NCBI GenBank assembly: GCA_035524955.1
Contig: DATLFG010000097.1
Coordinates: 10,787 to 74,786 of the forward strand
Length of the DNA: 64,000 nt
DNA from: CAMLFJ01 sp035524955
GTDB lineage: Bacteria > Methylomirabilota > Methylomirabilia > Rokubacteriales > CSP1-6
Reading direction: 5' to 3'
The position numbers and the translations under genes are program-made. Of this stretch, positions 15,888 through 24,171 are shown one piece after another. The notes under the pieces were generated by a model. The model saw only the letters and a list, made by a program, of their open reading frames with translations. It did no database searches and was not told the DNA's origin. The stretch's first letter is position 1, and every line of letters begins with the position of its first letter.

Positions 15888-16364
15888 TCAGGGCTCGCGG
15901 CGCTTGGTCGCCTTCTGCTGCGCCCGGCGGTCGAGCTCCCAGTAGCGCCGGTCGCGGTCTTTCAGGATCTCCTCCGAGGTGCGCAGCGGCGCCGTCGAGG
16001 GCTGCTCCACGCCCAGCGCGTGGCCGATCTCGTCGACCACGTCCTGGTCGGGGGTGGGCGCGCTGCCGCCGACCGCCTCTTCTCCGGAGCTCTGCGCCCG
16101 CTGCCAGTCCGCGTCGAGGTCGCCGGCGCTCACCGCGGGCCCGGTCTCGTGGTGCTCGATCACTTCGCGCAGCAGGCCGACCATTCGCCCTTGATCCTCC
16201 GCGCCCGCGCGGCCGCGGCGGGTGGCCGTCGTCCGCTTCCGCCCGCGGCTGTTGGCGCGCCGGGCCGGGGACGCCCGGCTCTTCTTCTTCGCGATCGTCT
16301 TCTTCGTCTCCTTCTTCGTCGCCTTCCTCCGGCTCCGCGTCGGCTTCGGCTTGCGCTTGCTCAT
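15888..16364 (-). CDS. DUF6335-like protein with a Lys/Arg-rich N-terminus
   Basis: 158 residues. The first 55 residues are highly basic (K-R-K-P-K-P-T-R-S-R-R-K, K-K-E-T-K-K), histone-tail-like; the C-terminal half has D-E-I-G-H-A-L-G-V-E-Q and E-E-I-L-K-D-R-D-R-R-Y-W-E-L-D, which fits the DUF6335 family of short soil-bacterial proteins. Function is unknown; DNA or RNA contact through the basic arm is only a guess. The start ATG has GGGGGAGG upstream. Confidence 0.75.
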   Translation of the reverse strand: MSKRKPKPTRSRRKATKKETKKTIAKKKSRASPARRANSRGRKRTTATRRGRAGAEDQGRMVGLLREVIEHHETGPAVSAGDLDADWQRAQSSGEEAVGGSAPTPDQDVVDEIGHALGVEQPSTAPLRTSEEILKDRDRRYWELDRRAQQKATKRREP

Positions 16365-16503
16365 CGTTCACCTCCCCCGGGTCCTCGCTGCTGCGCCCTA
16401 TCATACGCCGTGATTTGACGCTCCTCCGGCCGTCTGCTAGGGTGGCCCGCGAATCGCTTCTCCACGTTCCCTCTCGAACGACGACGTCTCGGGGAGGTCG
16501 GCC

Positions 16504-17739
16504 ATGGCGCAGGAAGCGCACGATCGGGAAGCCGGCACCGCGATGTCGCGGCGCGTGATGCTCCGCAGCGTGGGTGCGGCGATGGGCGCCGCGGTGCTCG
16601 CGCCGCGTCTCGCGGGCGCCCAGACGCCGCCCGGCGGGCCGGCGGCGCCACCGAGCACGGTCACGAGCCCGCCACGCGACTTCAGCTCGCGCGGGGCGCC
16701 CACCACCTACTTCACCGATCCCGACGTGCTCACGGTCGAGCCCGCGTTCAACGGCCTCCGGCAGCCGAATGCCCCGATCCAGCGGCTGTGGACCGGCGCA
16801 CTCTGGTCGGAAGGCCCGGCGTGGAGCGCGCAGGGCCGCTATCTCGTGTGGAGCGATATCCCGAACAACCGCCAGCTCCGCTGGATCGAGGACAACGGCC
16901 GCGTCAGCGTGTTCCGCGCGCCGTCGAACAACAGCAACGGCAACACGTTCGACTTCCAGGGGCGCCAGCTCTCCTGCGAGCATCTCACCCGACGCGTGGT
17001 GCGCTACGAGCTGGACGGCTCGGCGACGATCATCGCGTCCACGTTCAACGGCAAGCGGCTCAACTCGCCCAACGACGTCGTGCCGCACCCGGACGGCAGC
17101 TACTGGTTCACCGATCCGCCCTACGGTGCCCAGCTCTACGAGGGGACGGTGGACGCGCCGGGCGGGCCGGCCAATCCGGGCGGGCGGGTCAACCCGCGCC
17201 TCGGGCAGCCGCCCGAGATCGGCAGCTACAAGCGCGAGCTGCCCACCGCGGTGTACCGGGTGGACAAGAGCGGCACGCTCACCCAGGTGGCGGGTGAGGA
17301 CCTCGTGCCGGACCCCAACGGGCTCTGCTTCTCGCCGGACTTCAAGAAGCTCTACGTCGTCAGCACCGGCCGCGGGCCCGGTGACACGCATGCGGGCGGC
17401 AAGGGCGAGATGTACGTCTACGACGTGGGCGCGGACAACAAGCTCGCCAACGGCAAGCTCTTCTCCAGCTTCATGGTGGACGGCATCAAGTGCGGCCCCG
17501 ACGGCGTGCGCGCCGACGTGCAGGGTAACCTCTGGTGCTCGAGCAACGCGGGCCGCAACGTGGGCTACAGCGGGGTGACGGTGTGGACGCCGCAGGGCCA
17601 GCTCATCGGCCGGATCCGCCTACCCGAGATCTGCGGCAACGTCTGCTTCGGCGGCCCCAAGCGCAACCGCCTGTTCATGGCCGCCAGCCAGTCCCTCTAC
17701 GCCCTCTACACCCAGACCCAGGGCGCCGCGCCCGGCTAA
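16504..17739 (+). CDS. SMP-30/gluconolactonase-like protein with Tat-type signal
   Basis: 411 residues. N-terminal signal with twin Arg (S-R-R-V-M-L-R-S-V-G) suggests Tat export, ending A-G-A-Q. The mature part is a six-bladed propeller with SMP-30/LRE motifs: W-S-E-G-P-A-W, the metal-binding N-S-P-N-D-V-V, and D-P-N-G-L-C-F-S-P-D. It is likely a periplasmic lactonase. GGGGAGG precedes the ATG at 16504; an ATG at 16543 is an alternative start that leaves the Tat motif intact. Confidence 0.88.
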   Translation: MAQEAHDREAGTAMSRRVMLRSVGAAMGAAVLAPRLAGAQTPPGGPAAPPSTVTSPPRDFSSRGAPTTYFTDPDVLTVEPAFNGLRQPNAPIQRLWTGALWSEGPAWSAQGRYLVWSDIPNNRQLRWIEDNGRVSVFRAPSNNSNGNTFDFQGRQLSCEHLTRRVVRYELDGSATIIASTFNGKRLNSPNDVVPHPDGSYWFTDPPYGAQLYEGTVDAPGGPANPGGRVNPRLGQPPEIGSYKRELPTAVYRVDKSGTLTQVAGEDLVPDPNGLCFSPDFKKLYVVSTGRGPGDTHAGGKGEMYVYDVGADNKLANGKLFSSFMVDGIKCGPDGVRADVQGNLWCSSNAGRNVGYSGVTVWTPQGQLIGRIRLPEICGNVCFGGPKRNRLFMAASQSLYALYTQTQGAAPG

Positions 17740-17743
17740 ATCC

Positions 17744-17774
17744 GGGGTCAGGTCTTGGTTCAAGACCTGACCCC
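17744..17774. repeat. REP-like perfect hairpin (family B), copy 1
   Basis: 14-bp perfect inverted repeat GGGGTCAGGTCTTG/CAAGACCTGACCCC with a GTT loop, five bases after the stop of the SMP-30 gene and ten bases before the next start. It matches the arms at 18799-18860 and 31165-31249. Such sequences accompany REP-associated transposases in other genomes; no transposase is present here. Confidence 0.9.
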
Positions 17775-17783
17775 ATCTTCGAC

Positions 17784-18830
17784 ATGAAGCTCGGGATCTA
17801 TCTCAACGCGCAGCATCCGGTGGCTGATGATCCGGCGCGGCGGTTCGCCGAGACGGTGGAGCAGGCGCGGCTCATCCACTCGCTCGGGTTCGACTCGATC
17901 TGGGGTGGGGAGCACCATGCCACGCCGGGGTTTCACTATTTTCCGCTGCTACCGATGTTGCAGCGGCTGGCCGCGGAGGCGCCCGGGCTCACCCTTGGGA
18001 CCAATCTCGTGCTGTTGCCGCTGCACAACCCGGTGGAGATCGCGGAGGTCGGCGCATTCCTCGACGTGATCACCGGCGGGCGCTTCATGCTGGGCGTGGG
18101 GCTCGGCTACCGCCCGGAGGAGTTCGCGATCTTCGGGGTGCCGATGACGGAGCGGGTGAGCCGGATCACCGAGGGCGTCGAGATCATACGGCGGCTCTGG
18201 ACCGAGGACAAGGTCGCGCACCGCGGCCGGCACTGGAGCTTCGAGGACGTCACGATCCGTCCGCGCCCGGTCCAGCGGCCGCGGCCCCCCATCCTGGTGG
18301 GCTCGCAGGTGCCCGCCGGCATCGCGCGCGCCGCCCGTATCGCCGACGGCTGGCTCGTGGTCCCGGTACCGCGCGTGGACGAGTTCGCGGCGCAGGCGAA
18401 GGCCTTCACCGCGGCCCGCGCCGGGCAGGGCCTGACCGCGGATGCCCCGATCTGCCGGCTGCTCGAGGTGGTGTGCGCGCCCGACGAGGACATCGCGATC
18501 CGGCGCGCCGCGCCCTACCTGCTGGAGAAGTACGCGGCCTATCTCTCCTGGGGCCTCGAGGGCGTCACCCTCGATCCCTCCGCCGGACCCGGGGAGCAGC
18601 TCCGCCGCCTGGCGGCCGACCGCTTCGCCATCGGCTCGCCCGCCCAGGTGACCGAGATGCTGCTCGCCCAGCACGCGGCCGGCGCCACGCATCTCACCAT
18701 GCGCGTGGGCTGGCCCGGCATGCCCCAGGCGGATGTCCTGGCCGGCATCGAGCTGCTGGGGAGCGAGGTCCTGCCCGAGGTCCGCCGCCGGATCGGCCGG
18801 GGTCGGGACTCGCGTTCCGACACTGGATAG
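17784..18830 (+). CDS. LLM-class flavin-dependent oxidoreductase bracketed by REP elements
   Basis: 348 residues. Luciferase-like barrel with L-G-F-D-S-I-W-G-G-E-H-H, T-G-G-R-F-M-L-G-V-G-L-G-Y-R, and P-P-I-L-V-G-S-Q-V-P. No ribosome-binding site is visible before ATG 17784, which lies 10 nt after a perfect REP hairpin. The 3' end (R-G-R-D-S-R-S-D-T-G, 18799-18830) is encoded by the left arm of a second REP copy, so the C-terminus was probably replaced by repeat insertion. Substrate unknown. Confidence 0.85.
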   Translation: MKLGIYLNAQHPVADDPARRFAETVEQARLIHSLGFDSIWGGEHHATPGFHYFPLLPMLQRLAAEAPGLTLGTNLVLLPLHNPVEIAEVGAFLDVITGGRFMLGVGLGYRPEEFAIFGVPMTERVSRITEGVEIIRRLWTEDKVAHRGRHWSFEDVTIRPRPVQRPRPPILVGSQVPAGIARAARIADGWLVVPVPRVDEFAAQAKAFTAARAGQGLTADAPICRLLEVVCAPDEDIAIRRAAPYLLEKYAAYLSWGLEGVTLDPSAGPGEQLRRLAADRFAIGSPAQVTEMLLAQHAAGATHLTMRVGWPGMPQADVLAGIELLGSEVLPEVRRRIGRGRDSRSDTG

Positions 18831-18860
18831 ACGAAATGTCGTGTTTCAAGACCTGACCCC
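18799..18860. repeat. REP-like element (family B), copy 2, overlapping a gene end
   Basis: A degenerate left arm (GGGGTC...TTCCGACA, from 18799) and an exact right arm (TTTCAAGACCTGACCCC, 18844-18860) match the family B element at 31165-31249. The stop codon of the LLM gene lies inside it. Confidence 0.8.
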
Positions 18861-18871
18861 AGGAGAGAGCG

Positions 18872-19954
18872 ATGCGAGTCCCCGCCGACCGGATCCAGAA
18901 GCAGCTCGAGAGCGTGTTCACCGCCTGGGGCATGTCGGCCGCCCACGCCGCCACCACCGCGGAGATGATGGTGGAGACCGACCTGCGCGGGGTGGACTCG
19001 CACGGTATCTCGATGCTGCCGACCTACGACAAGGAGTTCCGCGCCGGGCGGCTCAACATGCGCCCGCAGTGGAAGACGGTGCGCGACCTGCCGTCGATCG
19101 CCCGGATCGACGCGGACCGCTCGCTCGGCCATCCGGTGTCCGTGCACGCGATGAACCTGGCGGTGGACAAGTGCCTCGGCACCGGGGTGGCGGCGGTCGC
19201 CGTGTTCAACTCGCACCACTTCGGCGCGGCGGGCTGCTACGCGAAGATCGCGGCCGACCGCGGGGTGATCGGCATGGTCACCTCGGCCACCCGCGGGGTC
19301 ACGCTGGTGCCCACCTTCGCGGCGGAGCCCATCATGGGGACGAACCCGCTCGCCTTCGCGGCGCCCGCCAGAAGGAACGCGTCGTTCCAGCTCGACATGG
19401 CCACGACCACCGTCGCGGCGGGGAAGGTGAAGGTCCACAAGCTCAACCACAAGCCGGTGCCGTCCGGCTGGGTGGTTGACGGCGACGGCCGGCCGGTGAC
19501 CGACGAGACGACGGCCTTCCAGCACGTCTTCGAGCGCCAGGACGGGGGCATCACGCCGCTCGGCGGGAGCCGTGAGCTGGGCGGCCACAAGGGCTACGGC
19601 CTGGCGGTGCTGGTGCACATCCTGGGCGGCACGCTCGCGGGCGCGTCCTTCTCGCCGCTGCGCAACAAGACGCAGCGCGACTCCGATCCGCACAATATCG
19701 GCCACTTCTTCATGGCCATCGATCCGGCCGCCTTCCGCGACGCGGGCGACTTCGAGCGCGACCTGGACGACGTGATCGACGTGCTGCACGGAGCCAGGCG
19801 CGTGGAGCCGGATCAGCCGGTGATGGTGGCGGGCGACCCCGAGCGGCTCACGCGCGCGGAGCGCCTCGAGCAGGGCGTGCCGGTCCCCGACGACTTGATG
19901 ACCCAGCTCCGCGCCGTCGCCGCGGCCGCCGGCGTCCCCTTCGTTCTCGCCTGA
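18872..19954 (+). CDS. Ldh family oxidoreductase (malate/sulfolactate/ureidoglycolate type)
   Basis: 360 residues of the non-Rossmann NAD(P)H-dependent Ldh/YlbC family: D-L-R-G-V-D-S-H-G-I-S at residues 31-41, F-N-S-H-H-F-G-A-A-G-C-Y, G-T-N-P-L-A-F-A-A-P, and G-H-K-G-Y-G-L-A-V-L. Probably reduces or oxidises a 2-hydroxy acid in the cytoplasm; exact substrate unknown. Ribosome-binding site AGGAGAGAG precedes the start. A REP arm lies just upstream. Confidence 0.9.
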   Translation: MRVPADRIQKQLESVFTAWGMSAAHAATTAEMMVETDLRGVDSHGISMLPTYDKEFRAGRLNMRPQWKTVRDLPSIARIDADRSLGHPVSVHAMNLAVDKCLGTGVAAVAVFNSHHFGAAGCYAKIAADRGVIGMVTSATRGVTLVPTFAAEPIMGTNPLAFAAPARRNASFQLDMATTTVAAGKVKVHKLNHKPVPSGWVVDGDGRPVTDETTAFQHVFERQDGGITPLGGSRELGGHKGYGLAVLVHILGGTLAGASFSPLRNKTQRDSDPHNIGHFFMAIDPAAFRDAGDFERDLDDVIDVLHGARRVEPDQPVMVAGDPERLTRAERLEQGVPVPDDLMTQLRAVAAAAGVPFVLA

Positions 19955-19977
19955 GCTGGGCCCTTCCCCTCTACCGC

Positions 19978-20165
19978 CCACCACCCCTCACCCTCTCACC
20001 CCTCACCCTCTCACCCCTCTCCCTCTCACCCCTCACCCTCTCACCCCTCTCCCTGCCCTCTCCCCAGAGGGGAGAGGGAACGGGACAGTGCGGCCAGAGG
20101 GGAGAGCGCACGGGCAGCCCAGCCAGAACCCTCTCCCCTCTGGGGAGAGGGCAGGGTGAGGGGGC
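19978..20165. repeat. family A repeat cluster with two perfect hairpins, terminator between convergent genes
   Basis: Tandem CCCCTCACCCTCT units (19985-20050) lead into hairpins at 20056-20078 and 20129-20151, each CCCTCTCCCC with GGGGAGAGGG and a three-base loop. The cluster fills the gap between the stop of the Ldh gene (+) and the stop of the GHKL gene (-). Confidence 0.8.
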
Positions 20166-20180
20166 TGGAGGGTGGGGGCA

Positions 20181-21797
20181 TCACCCGCGCCCGCGCCGGC
20201 GGGCTCGAGGGCGACGGCGCTCGAGCGCTTCGCCCCAGCTCGCGAGGAACGCGGTGACGAAGGCGTGCTCGCGCGCCGGCTCGACCGCGAGCGGCCCGAG
20301 GGCGAGCGCCACCGCGAGCGCCACGTGGTAGCCCTCCGAGCGAGACGCCACCGCGCGGCGGTAGGCCGGATGAGCCTCGTTCACCCACACGGTCGCGTCG
20401 ATGAGCCGGGCCAGCTCGCCGTCGTCCGGCCGCGCCGCGAACTGAATGCTCAGGCCGTACCGCCCCGGGCGGCACCCGCGGCCGTCGCCGCTCGAATCGC
20501 GCGCGCCCATGTCGGGGAGCGTCGGAACCGGGGACGCCGGCGTGCCGCCGCTCGGCTCGTCTCCCGAGCTCGACGTGCTGGAGGCTTCCGGCACGGCCGG
20601 CGACGGGCCGGCGACGAGGTCTGGCGCCGGCTGCCCCTCGGAGGTGCCGATCAGGGTGGACGCCGCGCCGGCCGCGGGCGCCGCGCCTCCTCCCCCATCG
20701 ACCGGCAGTGTGCGTTGCCCCCCGCGGCGCCGCTCGACCAGCGATGCCAGGAGCGGAAAGTCGTCCGCCAGGTCCACCAGCACCGTCTCGAGATCGCGCT
20801 CCACCGGCCGGGCGGCGCGTCGCCGGCCCCGATCGGCCTCGGCCGGCGCGTCGCCCCACTCCGCGAGCTGCGCGCCCACCCCCTCCTGGATGGCCTTGCG
20901 GTAGGCGAGGTAGAGAGCGCCGCGGGGACCCGAGCGCACGAAGTCACCCTTGTTCAGGGTGAGGCACTCGGCCAGGGCCGGCGCCTCGATGAGGCCGCCG
21001 ATGCGGTCGCCCGCCGCGGGCGTCACGCCCAGCCAGTCCCAGCCGCTCTTGATCACCTTCCCGAACGTGCTGACCGCCAGCCCGCGCCGCTCCTCGGCCA
21101 GCGGCGCGCCGTCGCGCACCAGGTAGCCGACCGCGGACGCCTTGCGCTTGCGGGCCATGCGCACCGCCAGCGGCGCCCGTGGCTCGGCCGGCCAGGGCTC
21201 CGGCGCCAGCGAGCGGCCGTTGACGACGAATCGAACCCCGCTCGGGTAGTGGGCGGCCAGCATCTCGCGGAAGAACGGATCCAGCAGCGTCTGGAAGTGC
21301 CGCCGCAGCGAGGCCTCGATGAAGCCGACATCGAGGAGCGGCGCCAGCGGGTTCTCCAGGGTGAGGCGCACCGCCGTCCCGCGAGCCTCCACGAGCCCGG
21401 GCGGCGGCACCCAGCGCCACGGAGCGCGCTGCCGCCCCCCGAGCGCCCACGACGTGGCCGCGTGCTTGCCGCCGCGCCGGGTCTCGGTGACGACCTCGCG
21501 GCTCACCAGGAGCGCGAGCTTGATGCCGACGCCCGCGAATCCGATGCCCTGGCCGCGCGTCTTCGAGCTGGTCGCGAGATCGTGGTAGCGGGCCAGCTCG
21601 CGGCGGCGCATGCCGAGGCCGTCGTCGATGAGCGTGAAGGTGCCGGCGGCCGGATCGGTCAGGATCGAGATCGTGCCCGCGCCCGAATCGAGGGCATTGG
21701 CGACGATCTCGGTGAGGATCGTCTCGTCCGTCGGGCCGGGGTAGGCATCGCGGAGGTCCTCGAGGAGGCGCAGCAGGTCGACCCGGGTCTCGCCCAT
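20181..21797 (-). CDS. GHKL (HSP90/MutL/MORC-like) ATP-binding protein
   Basis: 538 residues. The N-terminal 160 residues have GHKL motifs: N box E-I-V-A-N-A-L-D-S-G, G1 D-D-G-L-G-M, G2 G-F-A-G-V-G-I-K. The middle half resembles an HSP90/MutL-type second domain; then a Pro/Ser/Gly-rich linker (about 370-440) and a C-terminal helical domain. No histidine-kinase dimerisation domain is present, so it is not a sensor kinase. Proteins like this in soil bacteria are usually uncharacterised. Function unknown. Confidence 0.8.
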   Translation of the reverse strand: MGETRVDLLRLLEDLRDAYPGPTDETILTEIVANALDSGAGTISILTDPAAGTFTLIDDGLGMRRRELARYHDLATSSKTRGQGIGFAGVGIKLALLVSREVVTETRRGGKHAATSWALGGRQRAPWRWVPPPGLVEARGTAVRLTLENPLAPLLDVGFIEASLRRHFQTLLDPFFREMLAAHYPSGVRFVVNGRSLAPEPWPAEPRAPLAVRMARKRKASAVGYLVRDGAPLAEERRGLAVSTFGKVIKSGWDWLGVTPAAGDRIGGLIEAPALAECLTLNKGDFVRSGPRGALYLAYRKAIQEGVGAQLAEWGDAPAEADRGRRRAARPVERDLETVLVDLADDFPLLASLVERRRGGQRTLPVDGGGGAAPAAGAASTLIGTSEGQPAPDLVAGPSPAVPEASSTSSSGDEPSGGTPASPVPTLPDMGARDSSGDGRGCRPGRYGLSIQFAARPDDGELARLIDATVWVNEAHPAYRRAVASRSEGYHVALAVALALGPLAVEPAREHAFVTAFLASWGEALERRRPRARRRGRG

Positions 21798-21877
21798 CGG
21801 CGATCAGCGCACGCGCCCGGGAGGTGGCTCCGTCGCGCCCTTCACGGGAGGCCGGGCTCGAGCGCTCCCTCGCGCAC

Positions 21878-22807
21878 TCAGCCCAGCGCCTTCCGCAGGG
21901 CCCCCGTCAGCTCGTCGAGCAGCAGCCGCGACTGGTCGAGGATGCGCGTCATCCGGACGAAGCCGTGGAACATGCCGGGGTACTGCGTCAGCGTCACCGA
22001 TACGCCCGCCTCGCGGAGGCGCTTCGCGTAGGCCTCACCCTCGTCGCGCAGCGGATCGCAGCCCGCGGTGATCACCAGCGCGGGCGGGAGATCGGCCAGG
22101 CTCTTGGCCAGCAGCGGCGAGGCGTTCGGCTCGCGGCCCTGCTCCTCGCGCGCCAGGTAGTGGCGCCAGAACCAGCGCATGTCCTCGGTGGTCAGCAGGT
22201 AGCCGGTGGCGTTGTCGCGGTAGGACGGGGTGCTGAAGTCGTGGTTCGTGACCGGGTAGATCAGGAGCTGCAGCGCGAGCCGGGGCCCCCGCCGATCACG
22301 CGCCAGCAGTGTCATCACCGCCGCGAGGTTGCCGCCCGCGCTGTCGCCGCCCACCGCCATCCGGGCCGGATCGAGCCCGAGGCGCGCGCCGTTGGCCGCC
22401 ACCCACTGGAGTCCGGCGTAGGAGTCGTCCACCGGCGTCGGGTACTTGAACTCCGGCGCGAGCCGGTAGTCCACCGCCGCGACCGCGCAGCCGGCCGCGT
22501 TGACGAGGGACCGGCAGATCCCGTCGTGGGTGTAGAGATCGCCGATCACCCAGCCGCCGCCGTGGTAGAAGACCAGGACCGGATGCGGCCCGTGGCCGGC
22601 GGGGCTGTAGACCCGCACCGTGATCTCGCCGCCCGTCACCGGCACCCGGTGGTCCGCGACGGCGGGCACGTCCTCGACCGGACCGAGCCCGGCGGTGCGG
22701 GTGCGCATGGCCTCGCGCGCCTCGTCGGGGGTCGACTGCGGGATCGGCTTGAGGTTCAGCGCGGCGATCGTGTCCACGACCTGCTGGGCCTGCGGATCGA
22801 GCGGCAT
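21878..22807 (-). CDS. alpha/beta hydrolase, hormone-sensitive lipase (HSL) family esterase
   Basis: 309 residues. Oxyanion-hole motif H-G-G-G-W at about 81-85, nucleophile elbow G-D-S-A-G-G, later D-P-L-R-D-E-G and catalytic His in F-H-G-F-V-R-M complete the triad. No signal peptide, so a cytoplasmic carboxylesterase. GGGAGGACA precedes the ATG. Confidence 0.92.
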   Translation of the reverse strand: MPLDPQAQQVVDTIAALNLKPIPQSTPDEAREAMRTRTAGLGPVEDVPAVADHRVPVTGGEITVRVYSPAGHGPHPVLVFYHGGGWVIGDLYTHDGICRSLVNAAGCAVAAVDYRLAPEFKYPTPVDDSYAGLQWVAANGARLGLDPARMAVGGDSAGGNLAAVMTLLARDRRGPRLALQLLIYPVTNHDFSTPSYRDNATGYLLTTEDMRWFWRHYLAREEQGREPNASPLLAKSLADLPPALVITAGCDPLRDEGEAYAKRLREAGVSVTLTQYPGMFHGFVRMTRILDQSRLLLDELTGALRKALG

Positions 22808-23018
22808 GGCGTGTCCTCCCGGGGCGATTCGGGTGATGCGGCGACAGTAGAGAATCCCGCCCGTGTCGTCAAGGCGTGCGTCAGGCGGCGGGGGGGCCGG
22901 CGCTCAGGAGGCGACGCTGCAGCGGAGCGGAGTCGACTGGGAGCCGACGAACGCGATGAAGACGACGAGGGCCAGGGCCCGGACGCTACGCTCCCAGCCC
23001 CCCACCCGCGCGGCCTAG

Positions 23019-23229
23019 CCCGGACTATTCATGAGCGGGGAACGCGCGAGGCGGACGGGGCCTGTCGCCGCGGGCGCCTCCCGGGCGACCGGCTCCGTCG
23101 ATTCACCAGATTCGCGGTTGTTCGAGCGGCGCACCGGACTCGGGGGCCCCACGCAGCACCGCTCGCCCGGGAGTCGCCCGCGGCGCCACCCGTCCGGTCT
23201 CGATCGAGCCCGCTCATGAATGGTCCGGG
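23019..23229. mobile_element. MITE-like element, copy 1 (about 211 bp, long terminal inverted repeats)
   Basis: The ends are near-perfect inverted repeats: CCCGGACTATTCATGAGCGG at 23019-23038 and its complement at 23210-23229 with one mismatch. Pairing extends inward through a second block (GCCGCGGGCG ... CGCCCGCGGC). The internal core (GATTCACCAGATTCGCG, TGTTCGAGCGGCG, CCGGACTCGGGGGCCC) recurs at 49217-49335. It carries no gene. It lies in the 442-nt gap before the aldo/keto reductase; the rest of that gap (22808-23018) shows nothing recognisable. Confidence 0.85.
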
Positions 23230-23249
23230 CCAGGTGGTGCCGCTGGCGG

Positions 23250-24116
23250 TCACGTCGGGAGGCCGAAGAGCGAGGACATGCGGGTCGCGTCGGTCATGGC
23301 CGCCATCGCCTCGTCCGGGGGTCGGCGCGTGAAGCGGGCGGCCGCGTCGAGCACGCGCGGCAGCAGGGTGAGGTCGCCCGCGGTGTTCAGGAAGACGTCG
23401 GGCCGACCCATCACCCAGTGCACCGCCCGGTCGATGTCCTCCTGCCCCTCCAGCGGCTGGTACCACGTGGCGTGGCTCTGGTCGGCGGTGGCCCACGGTC
23501 CGCGCGCGATGCCCTTGATGGTCTGGACGGCCACGTTGCGCTCCCGGCAGATGGCGGTGACCTCGCTGAACGCCTCGCGGTAGCGGTCGTTCTGGACCAT
23601 GAAGAAGTTGTAGGGCAGCAGGATCGAGTCGAAGTCGAAGCGGGCGAGGCTCCGGCGGTGCATGGCCGGGATGCTCCAGCCGTGGCCGGTGACGCCGATG
23701 TGGCGCGCGAGCCCCTGCGCCCGCGCCTCCACCAGCGCCTCGAGTGCGCCGTCCGGCCCCATCACCCGGTCCCAGTCGTCGGGATGGCCGAGGGAGTGGA
23801 TCTGGATGAGATCCACGGAGTCCACGCGCAGGCGCTCGAGCGAGCGGTGGAGATCCTCGCGCGCGGCGCGGCCTCCGCGAGACCCGGTCTTGGTGGCCAG
23901 GAAGAAGTCCTGCCGGTGCCTGGCCATCCACGCCCCGATGCGCAGCTCGGAATCGCCGTAGCGCGCAGCGGTGTCGATGTGGTTCACCCCGTGAGTGAGG
24001 AGCACCTCGAGCGCCCGATCGGCCTCGTCCTGGCCGACGCGCGCCAGCGCGGCGGCCCCGAAGATGGTCACGGTGCTCCGATGCCCGGTCCGTCCGAACG
24101 GCCGTCGCTCGATCAT
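23250..24116 (-). CDS. aldo/keto reductase
   Basis: 288 residues. AKR barrel with the catalytic tetrad pattern: D-T-A-A-R-Y-G near the start (Asp, Tyr), K in A-T-K-T-G-S-R, and a His in the I-Q-I-H-S-L-G segment; H-I-G-V-T-G-H-G is the typical beta-5 motif. NADPH-dependent; substrate unknown. The ATG at 24116 has GGAAGGAGG. It follows CoxL in the same direction across a hairpin-bearing gap. Confidence 0.9.
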   Translation of the reverse strand: MIERRPFGRTGHRSTVTIFGAAALARVGQDEADRALEVLLTHGVNHIDTAARYGDSELRIGAWMARHRQDFFLATKTGSRGGRAAREDLHRSLERLRVDSVDLIQIHSLGHPDDWDRVMGPDGALEALVEARAQGLARHIGVTGHGWSIPAMHRRSLARFDFDSILLPYNFFMVQNDRYREAFSEVTAICRERNVAVQTIKGIARGPWATADQSHATWYQPLEGQEDIDRAVHWVMGRPDVFLNTAGDLTLLPRVLDAAARFTRRPPDEAMAAMTDATRMSSLFGLPT

Positions 24117-24133
24117 GAGGGCCTCCTTCCGTC

Positions 24134-24170
24134 ACCCTCTCCCCTCGGGGGAGAGGCCGGGGTGAGGGGA
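24134..24170. repeat. family A hairpin between CoxL and aldo/keto reductase genes
   Basis: CACCCTCTCCCC and GGGGGAGAGGCCGGGGTGAGGGG form a long imperfect hairpin directly after the CoxL stop. It may terminate or insulate the transcript. Confidence 0.6.
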
Positions 24171-24171
24171 T

